Source of the DNA: 2-02-FULL-55-14 sp964473365
Lineage (GTDB): Bacteria; Bacteroidota; Ignavibacteria; UBA10030
NCBI GenBank assembly: GCA_964473365.1
Contig: CAYYOV010000001.1
Coordinates: 62,001-126,000 of the forward strand
Direction of reading: 5' to 3'
Length of the DNA: 64,000 bases
Below are positions 43,501 to 51,413 of this stretch, piece after piece. Within the stretch, counting starts at the first letter, position 1. Each line of letters starts with the position of its first letter. Under the pieces are notes generated by a model. It was given only the letters and a program-made list of their open reading frames with translations, had not been told where the DNA came from and ran no database searches. The translations under genes and the position numbers were made by a program.

Positions 43501-44238
43501 CGGACGTCAGGCGCGATCACCCGGGCCATGGGCTCGGCCCAGTACAACGCCTTTTTCGGTCTCTTCAGTTTCACGCGCGATGAGATCGGTTCGGAGTTGA
43601 TCGCGCGCCGCAATGCCGGAGTCATCGTGCGGGGGATCATCGACAACACGGGAGACTCCGGCTCCGAGTTTGCGCCGCTCCAGTCCGCCGGCGTGGATGT
43701 CCTCGCCGCCGTTCACAGTGTCACCACCGTCGTTGGCGCCTTCCACCACAAGTATGGCATCGTTGACCCGTACCACGACAACAGCGACCCGATGGTGATC
43801 ACGGGGAGCCACAACTGGTCTACGGCGGCCGAGTCGGACAACGACGAGAATACGGTCATCGTGCACTCCGGCGCGATCGCACGGCAATACGTGCGGGAAT
43901 TTGCCCGCCGCTACAACGAGGCGGGTGGTACCGGATCCATCACCGGCGTCGCGGACGTGTCGCCTGTTATCCCGACTGAACCCACCCTCGAGCATCCGTA
44001 TCCGAATCCGTTCAATCCAAGCACGACCGTGCGCTTCACGCTGCCGCAGGCCGCTGACGTCCGTATCCGCGTGTTCGATTTGCTCGGGCGTCCCGTTGCC
44101 GACCTGGCGGTCGGGCCGCGTCCGGCCGGGACCTTCACCGCCAAGTGGCAGGCGGATGATGTTCCGTCGGGCACATACGTCATCATTTTTGAGGCGGGCC
44201 GCCAACGATTGGCGCGCAAGGTGTTGTTGGTCCGCTGA
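40525..44238 (+). CDS. T9SS-exported multidomain protein with phospholipase-D-like (PLDc_2) domain
   Basis: A 1237-residue protein from ATG 40525. Order: signal peptide (LFLLLSTGVLLAQ); lamin-tail-type domain (about 22-190, VVISEVFYLGL...AEFVELYNP); Ig-like Big_5 (about 215-305); three OB-fold-like repeats (about 310-690, each with a VRVRG...LQD...GD pattern); a fibronectin-like segment (700-780); then a PLD domain (about 790-1145) with two HxKxxxxD motifs, His893 (MHNKFWIFD, followed by VTGSWNAT) and His1074 (FHHKYGIVD, followed by ITGSHNWS). A T9SS tail follows (LEHPYPNPFNPST to VLLVR). Phosphodiesterase activity on phospholipid or nucleic acid is predicted, outside the cell. Confidence 0.9.
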   Translation: MTRFSTVCLFLLLSTGVLLAQPTNHVVISEVFYLGLTGANAEFVELYNPTGSDITLTGLSLQTEIVAGSNAGSFHVDLTGQTIKAFGYLLIGQSAVSPTPDLLFPTGKGLNNSANRAAVRIFNTATSQVIDLVAWDPANTLGLEGTAFTAAGVTSSNPKSIERKAKSSSTTATMIGADASLGNGFDTNDNSVDFALRDVPQPQNSASAIEQPSSGPDIDPPAVLSLAVLNSTTIRLQYTEAVDSATASTTLNYSITGGVNIVTAARDVANISRVLLTTSAMAPGVYTLTISSVKDTAGNVMIAPQPLTFAAGIIPIAQARTLGTGATVRLRGTITVGGEFAAPAYLQDTSAAIAVFNNTFSQRAKPGDVWEVEGVLKDFNGLLEIDPLTDSLRISTGNPTPAPLTISSAGLSEANEARLVRINRVKFFAAGAFGTGVDSTYAVGDALGAFQIRIDKDSNIPGTPIPTDSVNIVGVVNDFNGAYRLMPRGFGDIGVSDPVPNQTWIDMSVARSYSVGAPVRVRGLVTYVQPGATKTVFLQDATGGVALYSTATDGLLEGDSVEARGTMDVFNNLQEVKNIDSVWSFGSGHPLPAARLLTVPQAQEPFEGMLVQFQKVTFIQTGLFAGNTTYQVTDGTTQLDVRIPTGSALVGAAIPTGAANIVGVLGQFQAKYQLIPRTAADLVALPGPQITGAPVVDSLFDTGFRVRWSTVSPGTSTLLYGSGETLTDSIWSAAETNDHSAMVTGLQPGRIYVYRAASSNVSGSSEAGLAYAVTTSSGSSGQILAYFNYPVETSLPFAETAQGGVDLGAKILERISAATRSIDVALYSFDDLSGSVPDIAQRIADSLIASKGRGVAVRMVFHDRPTTGPLTTLMNAGISVLKRTVISTGSGMHNKFWIFDGRDGVNAGDDWVVTGSWNATDEGTYRDAQNALFIQDQSLAAIYTKEFEEMFGSSTDVANAGAARFGPTKRDNTPHWTIVGGRKVEVFFSPSDRTSGAITRAMGSAQYNAFFGLFSFTRDEIGSELIARRNAGVIVRGIIDNTGDSGSEFAPLQSAGVDVLAAVHSVTTVVGAFHHKYGIVDPYHDNSDPMVITGSHNWSTAAESDNDENTVIVHSGAIARQYVREFARRYNEAGGTGSITGVADVSPVIPTEPTLEHPYPNPFNPSTTVRFTLPQAADVRIRVFDLLGRPVADLAVGPRPAGTFTAKWQADDVPSGTYVIIFEAGRQRLARKVLLVR

Positions 44239-44265
44239 CGCAGCCCGTCGGCCATTGCCGCCGCG

Positions 44266-44862
44266 TTGCAATTGCCGGCTGTTGTGGCTACGTTCAGGGC
44301 ACGTAGCCGCCCCCTGGAAATCGACTCCTTGCGCTCGATCGACGACCTTCGAACCATCTTCTCCACGTCGGATGATTTCAACGTCATCTTCGACGCGTTC
44401 GAGGATGCGCTCCGGCAACAGATCAAGGATCTGGCTTTGTACCGGCTGCTCTTTTGGAACAGCGCGCTCTCGCCCGACGAGGTGCGACTGTTCGGCGACC
44501 GCCTGGCGAAGGAGTTCCTCGACCTCGCATACGACGTCCACCTCTGGCTTGCCAGCGTCTTCGAGGTGACGTATTCCGCGTACGACAACTTCGAGCTTGC
44601 CTTGCTCTATTATCGAAAGGCTGCGGAGGCGCGACCGGAGGAGGTTGAGCCGTACGTCAACGCTGCTGACTGCTATGAACCCGACCTCAATATCCCTCCG
44701 GCCGACCAATTGCTCTCGTTCCTTCGCTCCGGGCTTCCGGTTGTGAGCAACAAGAAGGTGCTTCTCGGTCGATTGTCCTATCTGTGCGAGATGATCGGCG
44801 ACGAGAAGCAGGCCCGCTACTACCGAACGCTGGCGGATGACCTCGAGCGATCACGTAACTGA
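44266..44862 (+). CDS. TPR-like helical protein of unknown function
   Basis: A predicted 198-residue protein. No ATG is available near its N-terminus: TTG 44266 or GTG 44284 are the possible starts, neither with a strong ribosome-binding site. The sequence is highly helical; DNFELALLYYRKAAEARPEEVEPYVNAADCYEPD resembles a TPR motif, followed by VSNKKVLLGRLSYLCEMIGDEKQARYYRTLADDLE. This suggests a protein-protein interaction role. It overlaps the transporter gene by 26 nt and begins the 44-50 kb overlapping gene run. Real coding is supported by the low rate of rare codons and the overlapping architecture. Confidence 0.6.
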   Translation: MQLPAVVATFRARSRPLEIDSLRSIDDLRTIFSTSDDFNVIFDAFEDALRQQIKDLALYRLLFWNSALSPDEVRLFGDRLAKEFLDLAYDVHLWLASVFEVTYSAYDNFELALLYYRKAAEARPEEVEPYVNAADCYEPDLNIPPADQLLSFLRSGLPVVSNKKVLLGRLSYLCEMIGDEKQARYYRTLADDLERSRN

Positions 44863-45772
44863 TCACCCTCGTCGCGTCCTGGCCGGCACGCTCGCCATGC
44901 TGGCGGCCGTTGTTCTCTGGGGCAGCTCGGCAGGACTGGCGAAGCTTCTCTTCCAGAGGTCATACTCGCCGCTGATCATCACACAGATGCGGCCGACGTT
45001 CGCATTCGTCATGCTCGCTGTCTGGTTCTGGTGGCGGGACAGAGGCGTCTTTCGCGTGAAGAGGAGCGACCTCCCGCCATTCGTCGGCCTGGGGATCGTC
45101 GGAATCGCCTTCACGAACTTCGCGTACTACTTCACGGTCAGCGAAGCGAGCGTTGCGGCGGCCATCCTGATCCAGTACACCGCTCCGGCGCTTGTGATGC
45201 TCTACATGGTGTTTGTGCGGCGGGAGGAACGCGGATCCCTCCTGAAGTTTGGTGCGTTGGTGTTGGCCCTCGTCGGGTGCTATCTTGCCGTCAAAGGTGA
45301 AGGAGCCACACTCGCCTTGCCCGGGTGGTCGATCGTCACCGGCCCCGGGTCGGCTGTGTGCTTCGCTGTCATGATCATCGGCAGCAAGCGGCTGTTGAGC
45401 CGATATTCGCAATGGACGGTGCTCACCTACTTGTTCGGCGTCGCCTCGCTCTTCTGGCTCCTGGTCCGACCGCCGTGGGTGATCGCATCGGAAGGATACA
45501 CGTGGAACGACTGGGGAGTGTTCGCGTTCTTCTCCCTGGTCTCGGTCCTGATCCCGTACAGTTTCTTTGCATACAGCCTCCATCGGCTGGAAGCATCCAC
45601 CGTGGGGATCGTGGGGACGCTCGAACCTATCGTGGCCATCGTGGCTGCGTGGGCTTTCGTGGGGGAGACGATCTCGTTCACGCAAATGGTGGGGGCCGGA
45701 GCGATCCTCGTGGCGGTGCTGGTCGTGCAATTGCGGGGTAGCGGCGTCGAGATCCCGGAGGAACATGTATGA
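44837..45772 (+). CDS. EamA/DMT-superfamily transporter
   Basis: A 311-residue membrane protein with ten hydrophobic helices in two EamA repeats. The first begins TLAMLAAVVLWGSSAGLAKLLF, and the helix-4 segment ILIQYTAPALVMLYMVF is typical of the family; the second repeat ends TVGIVGTLEPIVAIVAAWAFVGETISFTQMVGAGAILVAVLVV. These proteins export metabolites or amino acids. It starts inside the end of the TPR-like gene and overlaps trmH by 4 nt, so this is a tightly packed operon. Substrate unknown. Confidence 0.9.
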   Translation: MTSSDHVTDHPRRVLAGTLAMLAAVVLWGSSAGLAKLLFQRSYSPLIITQMRPTFAFVMLAVWFWWRDRGVFRVKRSDLPPFVGLGIVGIAFTNFAYYFTVSEASVAAAILIQYTAPALVMLYMVFVRREERGSLLKFGALVLALVGCYLAVKGEGATLALPGWSIVTGPGSAVCFAVMIIGSKRLLSRYSQWTVLTYLFGVASLFWLLVRPPWVIASEGYTWNDWGVFAFFSLVSVLIPYSFFAYSLHRLEASTVGIVGTLEPIVAIVAAWAFVGETISFTQMVGAGAILVAVLVVQLRGSGVEIPEEHV

Positions 45773-46353
45773 GGACCGACGAACGCCTGGCGAAGCTGAG
45801 CGCTGCATTACAGCGGCGCCAGCCCGACCTGACCGTGGTCATGGAGAACATTCACGACCCGCACAACGTCAGTGCGATGCTCCGGTCCTGCGATGCGGTC
45901 GGGGTCCTGGGCGTGCATCTTGTCTATACGAACGAGTCGTTCCCCGACATCGGGGCCAAGAGCTCGGCGAGCGCCCGGAAATGGGTGGAGCGAACGACAC
46001 ATCGTTCCATCGCCGACTGCTATGAACGTTTGCGGGGCAGCGGACACGCGATCTATGCGACACGGCTCGACCCCACTGCGCACTCGCTTTACGATCTCGA
46101 CCTGACGAAGCCGACGGCGTTCGTGTTCGGCAACGAGCATCGAGGTGTTTCGGACGAGGCTGCAGCGCTTGCCGACGGAACGGTGATGATCCCGATGCTG
46201 GGGATGATCCAAAGTCTGAACGTGTCCGTTGCCTGCGCGGTAACGCTGTTCGAGTCGGCGCGGCAGAGACTTCACGCCGGCGGCTATGCCCACCCGAAGC
46301 TGAAGGAGGTCGAGGTGGAGCGACTGCTGAAGATCTGGGCCATGAAAGAATGA
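45769..46353 (+). CDS. trmH: tRNA (guanosine-2'-O-)-methyltransferase, SpoU/TrmH family
   Basis: A 194-residue SPOUT methyltransferase. Motif 1 is MENIHDPHNVSAMLRSCDAVG (25-45, with the catalytic Arg39), motif 2 is FVFGNEHRGVS (about 117-127) and motif 3 is IPMLGMIQSLNVSVACAV (about 143-160), the trefoil-knot SAM site. The size and motifs agree with TrmH, which methylates G18 in the D-loop of tRNA. Overlaps the transporter and the prenyltransferase genes by 4 nt on each side. Confidence 0.9.
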   Translation: MRTDERLAKLSAALQRRQPDLTVVMENIHDPHNVSAMLRSCDAVGVLGVHLVYTNESFPDIGAKSSASARKWVERTTHRSIADCYERLRGSGHAIYATRLDPTAHSLYDLDLTKPTAFVFGNEHRGVSDEAAALADGTVMIPMLGMIQSLNVSVACAVTLFESARQRLHAGGYAHPKLKEVEVERLLKIWAMKE

Positions 46354-47201
46354 ATCGTCAGACCTTCGCCGCACTTTTCGAGCTGTTCCGATTTGAGTTG
46401 CCGTTCACTGCCGGATTGTGTGTGGTATTGGGCCAGATCCTGGCGCTGGGTCAGGTCCCGGGTATTGTGGAGATCGGACTCGGGTTTGGGAGCATGTTCC
46501 TCGTCTCCGCCACGGCGCTCATCCTGAATGACTTTTTTGACCTGGAGGTCGACCGGATCAACGCTCCCCAGCGTCCGTTGCCCTCGGGCCGGGTGACCCC
46601 GCGTCAGGTGCTTGGTCTGTCGATCATCGTGGCGCTGGCAGGCCTTGCGGCGAGCGCTGCCCTCGGCCTCATTGTTTTTGCAACGGCCCTCGTGGTCTGG
46701 GTGGTGGGGGTTCTCTACAACTGGCGGTTCAAGAGGACCGGTTTGACGGGGAATCTCATGGTCGCGTTCTCCGTTGGTATGACGTTCATCTACGGCGGGA
46801 TGAGCGTCGGCCGACCGGATGCGTTCTTCGTCTGGTGGTTCGGCATGATCGCGATGCTGCTCGATCTCGGAGAGGAGATCGCGGCTGATGCGATGGACGT
46901 TGACGGGGATCGGCTCATCGGTTCGCGCTCGCTGGCCATCGTGTACGGACGGGAAGTCGCCGTGCGAGTCAGCGCCGGAGTCTTTGCGACGTTGATCGCC
47001 GTGAGCCTCGTCCCCTTCGTCGGGGGCATGATCGAACTGATCTACCTCGTCCCGATCGGGATCATGGACGTCGTCATTCTCTTTTCGACCGTCAAATTGT
47101 TGGACCCGAACATTGATCGTCCGAGGAGCTACATTCGTTGGATCTATCTCAGTGGTACGTCCGCAGTGTTCATGTTCATCGCGCTCCGACTGCTGTGGTG
47201 A
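46350..47201 (+). CDS. UbiA-superfamily prenyltransferase
   Basis: A 283-residue protein with about eight hydrophobic helices and two aspartate-rich motifs: NDFFDLEVDRIN (60-71) and the region DLGEEIAADAMDVDGDR (about 172-188). These bind the Mg2+-prenyl diphosphate. The layout resembles geranylgeranylglyceryl-phosphate synthase-type and quinone-biosynthesis UbiA enzymes; the acceptor cannot be determined. Overlaps trmH by 4 nt. Its products could be quinones, heme A-type or prenylated lipid precursors. Confidence 0.85.
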   Translation: MNRQTFAALFELFRFELPFTAGLCVVLGQILALGQVPGIVEIGLGFGSMFLVSATALILNDFFDLEVDRINAPQRPLPSGRVTPRQVLGLSIIVALAGLAASAALGLIVFATALVVWVVGVLYNWRFKRTGLTGNLMVAFSVGMTFIYGGMSVGRPDAFFVWWFGMIAMLLDLGEEIAADAMDVDGDRLIGSRSLAIVYGREVAVRVSAGVFATLIAVSLVPFVGGMIELIYLVPIGIMDVVILFSTVKLLDPNIDRPRSYIRWIYLSGTSAVFMFIALRLLW

Positions 47202-47278
47202 CCGCGGCCGGGTTGGTGGCGCGTGGTCCCCTTGCGCTGGGCTGATATTTCGTGGACCCGAACAAAGCGAACGCTGGC

Positions 47279-47914
47279 ATGAAGAACGCAGAATTTCTGA
47301 CCCTCCTGGAGACCGACGGGAAAGGGCCGGTGGGCAACCGCGAGGCGGTGATGCTCCTGCTCGAACAGGCCGAACGCGGCCTTGCCCCACCGTTCCTGGA
47401 TGCCTGCTTCCAGGCCAAGTTCCTCATTCGGTCGCAGGAGGTCATGCGCCGCATCGGGCGCGGGGCCGACGGATTTGACAAGATGGCCGCCGAATTCCAG
47501 TCCGGAGTCGAGCGTACGATGACGCTGCTCCGTACGGTCGTGAAGGAGGCGCCGACAGAACGTCGCGATCGTTTCCTCCATGAGCATGTTCGGCCTGAGG
47601 GGGAGGCGTTCGCCAGATTTCTTTCACTCTGCGCCGACCTGGCCCGGATCAAGAACTGGGAGGTGGACGGACGTCCGCTCCCGTTCGTGTCCGCTTCGTC
47701 GACGCCCTCAGACACCATGACACCACAGCGGGGGATGGCATCTATGAAGGACCTTTTGCGCGCTTTGCGGTTGGCACTCGTCCTCTTCATCATTCTGCTC
47801 ATTTTTGATGGTCCTGCCTCCATCTTCGGATGGATCACGGCGTTCATCATTGTCGGGCTGTTCGTCGTCGTCGAGTACGCGGCGGCCCGACATCAACAGG
47901 AACACGGAGCCTGA
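47279..47914 (+). CDS. Protein of unknown function with C-terminal membrane helices
   Basis: A 211-residue protein from ATG 47279; a GTG at 47252 would add nine residues. The N-terminal two-thirds is soluble and helix-rich (LLEQAERGLAPPFLDACFQAKFLIRSQEVMRRIGRG). Two hydrophobic helices follow at the end (ALRLALVLFIILLIFDGPASIFG; WITAFIIVGLFVVVEYAA). I recognise no family. It sits 77 nt after the prenyltransferase and 1 nt before the NamZ gene, so it is in the same transcript. Function unknown. Confidence 0.65.
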   Translation: MKNAEFLTLLETDGKGPVGNREAVMLLLEQAERGLAPPFLDACFQAKFLIRSQEVMRRIGRGADGFDKMAAEFQSGVERTMTLLRTVVKEAPTERRDRFLHEHVRPEGEAFARFLSLCADLARIKNWEVDGRPLPFVSASSTPSDTMTPQRGMASMKDLLRALRLALVLFIILLIFDGPASIFGWITAFIIVGLFVVVEYAAARHQQEHGA

Positions 47915-47915
47915 C

Positions 47916-49166
47916 ATGCGCACGACCTGTTCGTCGATCCTTTTCCTCCTTTTGATTGCGCTTCCGCTTCTGGCCGATGTGCCCGGCGCTCCGACGGTCA
48001 AGCCGGGGATCGATGTGCTCCGGGAACGCGAGTTTGACATTCTCCGCGGCAAACGGGTCGGGCTCATCACCAATCCGACGGGCGTTTCGTTCGATATGAC
48101 ATCGACGATCGATATCCTGTTCAACGCCACCGGAGTGCGGCTCGTCGCGTTGTTCGGGCCTGAGCACGGCGTTCGTGGAGACGTCGAGGCGGGCAAGTAT
48201 GTCGAATTCTACAATGACCGCGCGACCGGGTTGCCCGTCTACAGCCTCTACGGAAAGACGCGTAAACCGACGCCCGAGATGTTGAAGGGTATCGACGTGC
48301 TCGTGTACGACATCCAGGACATCGGCGTTCGGTCGTACACGTACATCTCGACGATGGGGCTGGCAATGGAAGCTGCAGCCGAGGCAGGTATCGCGTTCGT
48401 CGTGCTCGACCGTCCGGATCCGCTGACAGGTCTCATCGTGACGGGACCGATGCTCGAGCCAAAGTACAAATCGTTTGTCGGTGCGTACCCTGTGCCGTAT
48501 GTCTACGGCATGACGGCCGGAGAAATGGCGGAGATGATCAACGGCGAAGGCTGGCTGAACGGGGGCCAGCGATGCCAGCTGACTGTCGTGAAGATGGAGG
48601 GATGGAAGCGGTCGATGTGGTGGGACGAAACGGGCCTCGAATGGGTGCCGACTTCGCCGCACGTGCCGCACGCCAGCACCACGGTCCATTACGTCATGAC
48701 AGGTCTGCTGGGTGAATTGGGTACGGCCAACCAAGGCGTGGGGTATACGCTCCCCTTCGAACTCATCGGCGCGCCGTGGGTGAAAGGGACGGAGCTTGCA
48801 GCGTACTTGAATTCGAAGAACCTGCCCGGGGTGGTCTTCCGGCCCATGTGGTATCGGCCTTTCTACTTCGATACAAGCGGTATCCGGTACGAAGGAGTGC
48901 AGGTGCATGTCCATGATCGCTCGCGCATCGACATGACGCAGGTACAGGTCCACATCCTGGCGGCCTTGTTGCGGGTCTATCCGGACTGGAACATCATCGA
49001 CCGAGCGAAGCCGGATCGGATCCAGATGTTCGACAAAGTCGTCGGAACCTATGATATCCGGCGGTGGCTCGTGGCCGGAATGGATCCTGACGAGATCGTC
49101 AGTCGGTTGGATCAAGCCCGCGCCCCGTTCATGATCAAGCGCGAAAAGTATCTGCTCTATGAATAA
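47916..49166 (+). CDS. Exported exo-beta-N-acetylmuramidase, NamZ/DUF1343 family
   Basis: A 416-residue protein from ATG 47916 with a signal peptide (LFLLLIALPLLAD). Family signatures: GKRVGLITNPTGVS (45-58), ALFGPEHGVRGDVEAG (78-93), with the conserved catalytic Glu83, VYSLYGKTRKPT, DVLVYDIQDIGVRSYTYI and GMTAGEMAEMINGEGWL. NamZ-type enzymes release MurNAc from the non-reducing ends of peptidoglycan fragments. Export plus the nearby amidases and dipeptidase fits peptidoglycan degradation or recycling. It follows the unknown protein by 1 nt and overlaps the next gene by 8 nt. Confidence 0.9.
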   Translation: MRTTCSSILFLLLIALPLLADVPGAPTVKPGIDVLREREFDILRGKRVGLITNPTGVSFDMTSTIDILFNATGVRLVALFGPEHGVRGDVEAGKYVEFYNDRATGLPVYSLYGKTRKPTPEMLKGIDVLVYDIQDIGVRSYTYISTMGLAMEAAAEAGIAFVVLDRPDPLTGLIVTGPMLEPKYKSFVGAYPVPYVYGMTAGEMAEMINGEGWLNGGQRCQLTVVKMEGWKRSMWWDETGLEWVPTSPHVPHASTTVHYVMTGLLGELGTANQGVGYTLPFELIGAPWVKGTELAAYLNSKNLPGVVFRPMWYRPFYFDTSGIRYEGVQVHVHDRSRIDMTQVQVHILAALLRVYPDWNIIDRAKPDRIQMFDKVVGTYDIRRWLVAGMDPDEIVSRLDQARAPFMIKREKYLLYE

Positions 49167-50007
49167 GCAGCGGCCTGGCGCCGGCAGGACGATCGGCGCG
49201 ATCATTCGGCACCTGACCTTCATCATCCTCTGCGCGGCGGTCGGCCAGACAATGGAGGCACAGACACGCGGGATCGCATTCATCCGGTTCACTGACCACT
49301 CCGACTTCGTCGGTTCGTGGGAGCCGGCGATCGAGTTCCCGAGATACCTGGGAGCGTACCTGCGCGCCGAACATCGCCTTTCCGTCGTCTCGGCTTCGGT
49401 GATCGGCACCTTTCGTGAGGAGCAGCATCCGGTGCCGGCGTGGGATGACGTGAAGTTCTGGCGGCANNNNNNNNNNNNNNNNNNNNNNNNNNNNNNNNNN
49501 NNNNNNNNNNNNNNNNNNNNNNNNNNNNNNNNNNNNNNNNNNNNNNNNNNNNNNNNNNNNNNNNNNGAGTTTCGCGACCTAAACTCGCTCCGGTTTGGAA
49601 GCGACGAGTTCACCCGAACGGTGATCGGCCAGGCGTGCCTGGAGTCGGCCCGTCGATTTGCTGACGATCTGCTGGAGCGCATTCCAGGCCTTGCGTCGCA
49701 TCGGTTCGCCGGCGAGGGAGAGGAGGAGGGGCCGGATTCGCTTCGGATCAGCTTTCGGGAGCGGGTCGTCGAGGGACGGATCGTCTTCATCGAAGAGAAG
49801 GATGCTTTCATCAGTCTCGGATCGGACGATGGCGTGCGCGAAGGCCAAGTGCTCCCCGTCATCGAACGATCGGGCGAGGAATCGCACCAGGTGGCCACGG
49901 TTCGCGTCGTCCAGATCCGCGGTCCCCATTTGTCGCTGACCCGTTTCATCACAGGAGCCGATGCGGCCACGACGACCTCGACCGTTCGTCTTCGGGTGCT
50001 GGAATGA
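49159..50007 (+). CDS. Exported CsgG/FlgT-like protein (contains an assembly gap)
   Basis: A protein split by 100 Ns at 49467-49566. It starts at ATG 49159, overlapping the NamZ gene by 8 nt. A hydrophobic signal segment lies at about 16-33 (IIRHLTFIILCAAVGQTM). After the gap, FRDLNSLRFGSDEFTRTVIGQACLESARRFADDLL resembles the end of CsgG-type domains, and the C-terminal DAFISLGSDDGVREGQVLPVIERSGE resembles the FlgT C-terminal fold. Envelope localisation and assembly of a secretion or adhesion complex are inferred. The true gap size is unknown; the frame happens to stay open across the Ns. Confidence 0.6.
   Translation: MNKQRPGAGRTIGAIIRHLTFIILCAAVGQTMEAQTRGIAFIRFTDHSDFVGSWEPAIEFPRYLGAYLRAEHRLSVVSASVIGTFREEQHPVPAWDDVKFWRXXXXXXXXXXXXXXXXXXXXXXXXXXXXXXXXXXEFRDLNSLRFGSDEFTRTVIGQACLESARRFADDLLERIPGLASHRFAGEGEEEGPDSLRISFRERVVEGRIVFIEEKDAFISLGSDDGVREGQVLPVIERSGEESHQVATVRVVQIRGPHLSLTRFITGADAATTTSTVRLRVLE
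49467..49566. other. Assembly gap (100 N) inside the CsgG/FlgT-like gene
   Basis: The flanks of this gap differ (GGCGGCA before, GAGTTTCGCG after), so unlike the first gap it may hide real sequence of unknown length. The length and content of the middle of the gene, including any catalytic or structural features, cannot be stated. Confidence 0.8.
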
Positions 50008-50011
50008 ACCG

Positions 50012-50045
50012 TTGTTTTTGAGACCTGCCATGGGTATCTTATATA
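50012..50045 (+). promoter_or_regulatory. Candidate promoter of plsC
   Basis: The 247 nt between the CsgG-like gene and plsC hold an AT-rich region. Two promoter readings are possible: TTGTTT (50012-50017) with TATCTT (50035-50040, 17-nt spacing), or TTGAGA (50018-50023) with TATATA (50040-50045, 16-nt spacing). The remainder up to 50254 has no other feature I can identify. Confidence 0.4.
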
Positions 50046-50254
50046 AACCACCCCGTCAATCACCCCTGTCCCTCATGTTTCATGCCCCTCGGGTATTGTC
50101 CGCCCGGTAGTTTCGCATTTGTCCGCAGCATCGGTTCACCGTCCCCGTTTGTCAACCTCCGATCATCCGCCGTCGCTCCCGAGTTCTCCGTTACGACCCT
50201 GGCCTACCGGCCGATCTCGGCTGGGCTTTCCCATGTCGAGTCCGGAGCGCGATC

Positions 50255-50971
50255 ATGATCCTGGCAGGACTGAAAGTGGCTGGGTCTGTCGTCTGGACCT
50301 TCGTGATGTCGTTCATCATTTTCGTCGCGCTGCTCCTCAACCGAAATGTTTCGTGGTTCCACGCTCATGCACGACGATGGGCTTCGGGTGTCCTGCGGAT
50401 CTGTCGCATCCGTACGCGGTTGGTGGGGGCCGAACACATCCGACGCGGTCAGCCGTACATCTACGCGGCCAACCATGCGAGCATGTTCGACATCATGGCA
50501 GCGCTTGAAGCGATACCGGACGACGTGCATATCATGTTCAAGAAGGAGCTGAGCCGCGTCCCGATCTGGGGTTGGATGCTTGCGATCAGTCCTTACATCA
50601 TGGTCGACCGCGCCAATGCACGCGATGCCAATGCGGCGCTCGAACGTTCGGCGGCGACGATCCGTTCGGGCAAGTCGGTCCTCATCTATGCGGAGGGCAC
50701 ACGGACGACGACGGGATCGTTGCAGCCGTTCAAGCGGGGAGCGTTCGCTCTGGCCGCAAAGTCGGGCGTCCCGATCATTCCGGTGACGATCAACGGTACA
50801 TTCGGCATTCTCCGGAAAGGCTCGCTCAACATTCAGTCGTCGGAGATCGAGATCATCCTTTCACCGGAGGTCCCGACCGCAGGGCGTGAGGGAAAAGAGG
50901 GGGAACTCGCGTTGATGTCGGACGTGCGACGTGAGATCGAAAAGAATTATCGGGATCAGAGCGGGAAGTAG
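50255..50971 (+). CDS. plsC: 1-acyl-sn-glycerol-3-phosphate acyltransferase (PlsC-like)
   Basis: A 238-residue membrane-associated acyltransferase with an N-terminal hydrophobic helix (AGSVVWTFVMSFIIFVALLL). The catalytic HX4D is NHASMFD (73-79, His74 and Asp79) and the phosphate-binding motif YAEGTR is at 145-150, followed by KSGVPIIPVTINGT (169-182), all typical of lysophosphatidate acyltransferases. It acylates the sn-2 position in phospholipid synthesis. Begins a second operon-like set; a low-complexity intergenic region follows before gatC. Confidence 0.9.
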   Translation: MILAGLKVAGSVVWTFVMSFIIFVALLLNRNVSWFHAHARRWASGVLRICRIRTRLVGAEHIRRGQPYIYAANHASMFDIMAALEAIPDDVHIMFKKELSRVPIWGWMLAISPYIMVDRANARDANAALERSAATIRSGKSVLIYAEGTRTTTGSLQPFKRGAFALAAKSGVPIIPVTINGTFGILRKGSLNIQSSEIEIILSPEVPTAGREGKEGELALMSDVRREIEKNYRDQSGK

Positions 50972-50984
50972 GGGGAAGCAGGAG

Positions 50985-51112
50985 GCCAGAGGCTTGCCCT
51001 GAGCGGTAGCGAAGAGCCAGAGGCCAGAGGTCAGAGGCCAGAGATCAGAGACCAGAAGCCGATACCAGGATACGCTTTTCAATTCTCTATTCACCATTCA
51101 CTATTCACCAGC
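50985..51112. repeat. Low-complexity intergenic repeat
   Basis: The plsC-gatC intergenic region contains repeated AGAGGCC/AGAGGTC-like units (for example GGCCAGAGG, CCAGAGGTC, AGAGACC) followed by ATTCACCATTCACTATTCACC. It has no ORF and no regular length period. Similar repeats occur between genes in related genomes (recalled); the region may be neutral or a decayed element. Confidence 0.6.
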
Positions 51113-51119
51113 TCTTCTC

Positions 51120-51413
51120 ATGTCAGTCACCATTCACGACGTTGATCACATCGCTACGCTCGCTCGGTTGTCGTTCTCGGACGATGAGAAGCGCCAGTTC
51201 ACTGACCAGCTCAACACGATCCTGGCCTATATCGACCAACTGAACACGCTGGACACTTCATCCGTGGCCCCCTTGACCCAGGTCGTCGAAGCGGAGAACG
51301 TGTTGCGGGCCGACGACGTGAAGCCCGGCCTGACCGTCGATGCGTCGCTGGCCAATGCGCCCGCCCGCACCGAAGAGTTCTTCAAGGTCCCGAAGGTCAT
51401 CGGCGAAAAATGA
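51120..51413 (+). CDS. gatC: Aspartyl/glutamyl-tRNA amidotransferase subunit C (GatC)
   Basis: A 97-residue protein. The N-terminal HDVDHIATLARLSFSDDEKRQFTDQLNTILAYIDQL and the C-terminal DASLANAPARTEEFFKVPKVI match GatC, which stabilises the GatA-GatB complex that converts mischarged Glu-tRNAGln and Asp-tRNAAsn to the amide forms. gatA and gatB are not in the window. It overlaps kdsB by 4 nt, coupling an unrelated LPS gene to this subunit. Confidence 0.93.
   Translation: MSVTIHDVDHIATLARLSFSDDEKRQFTDQLNTILAYIDQLNTLDTSSVAPLTQVVEAENVLRADDVKPGLTVDASLANAPARTEEFFKVPKVIGEK

Noticed and set aside
47847..50063. 738-residue minus-strand ORF
   Set aside because: Antisense shadow of NamZ and the CsgG-like gene in GC-rich DNA; it crosses the N gap and has no coherent domain pattern.
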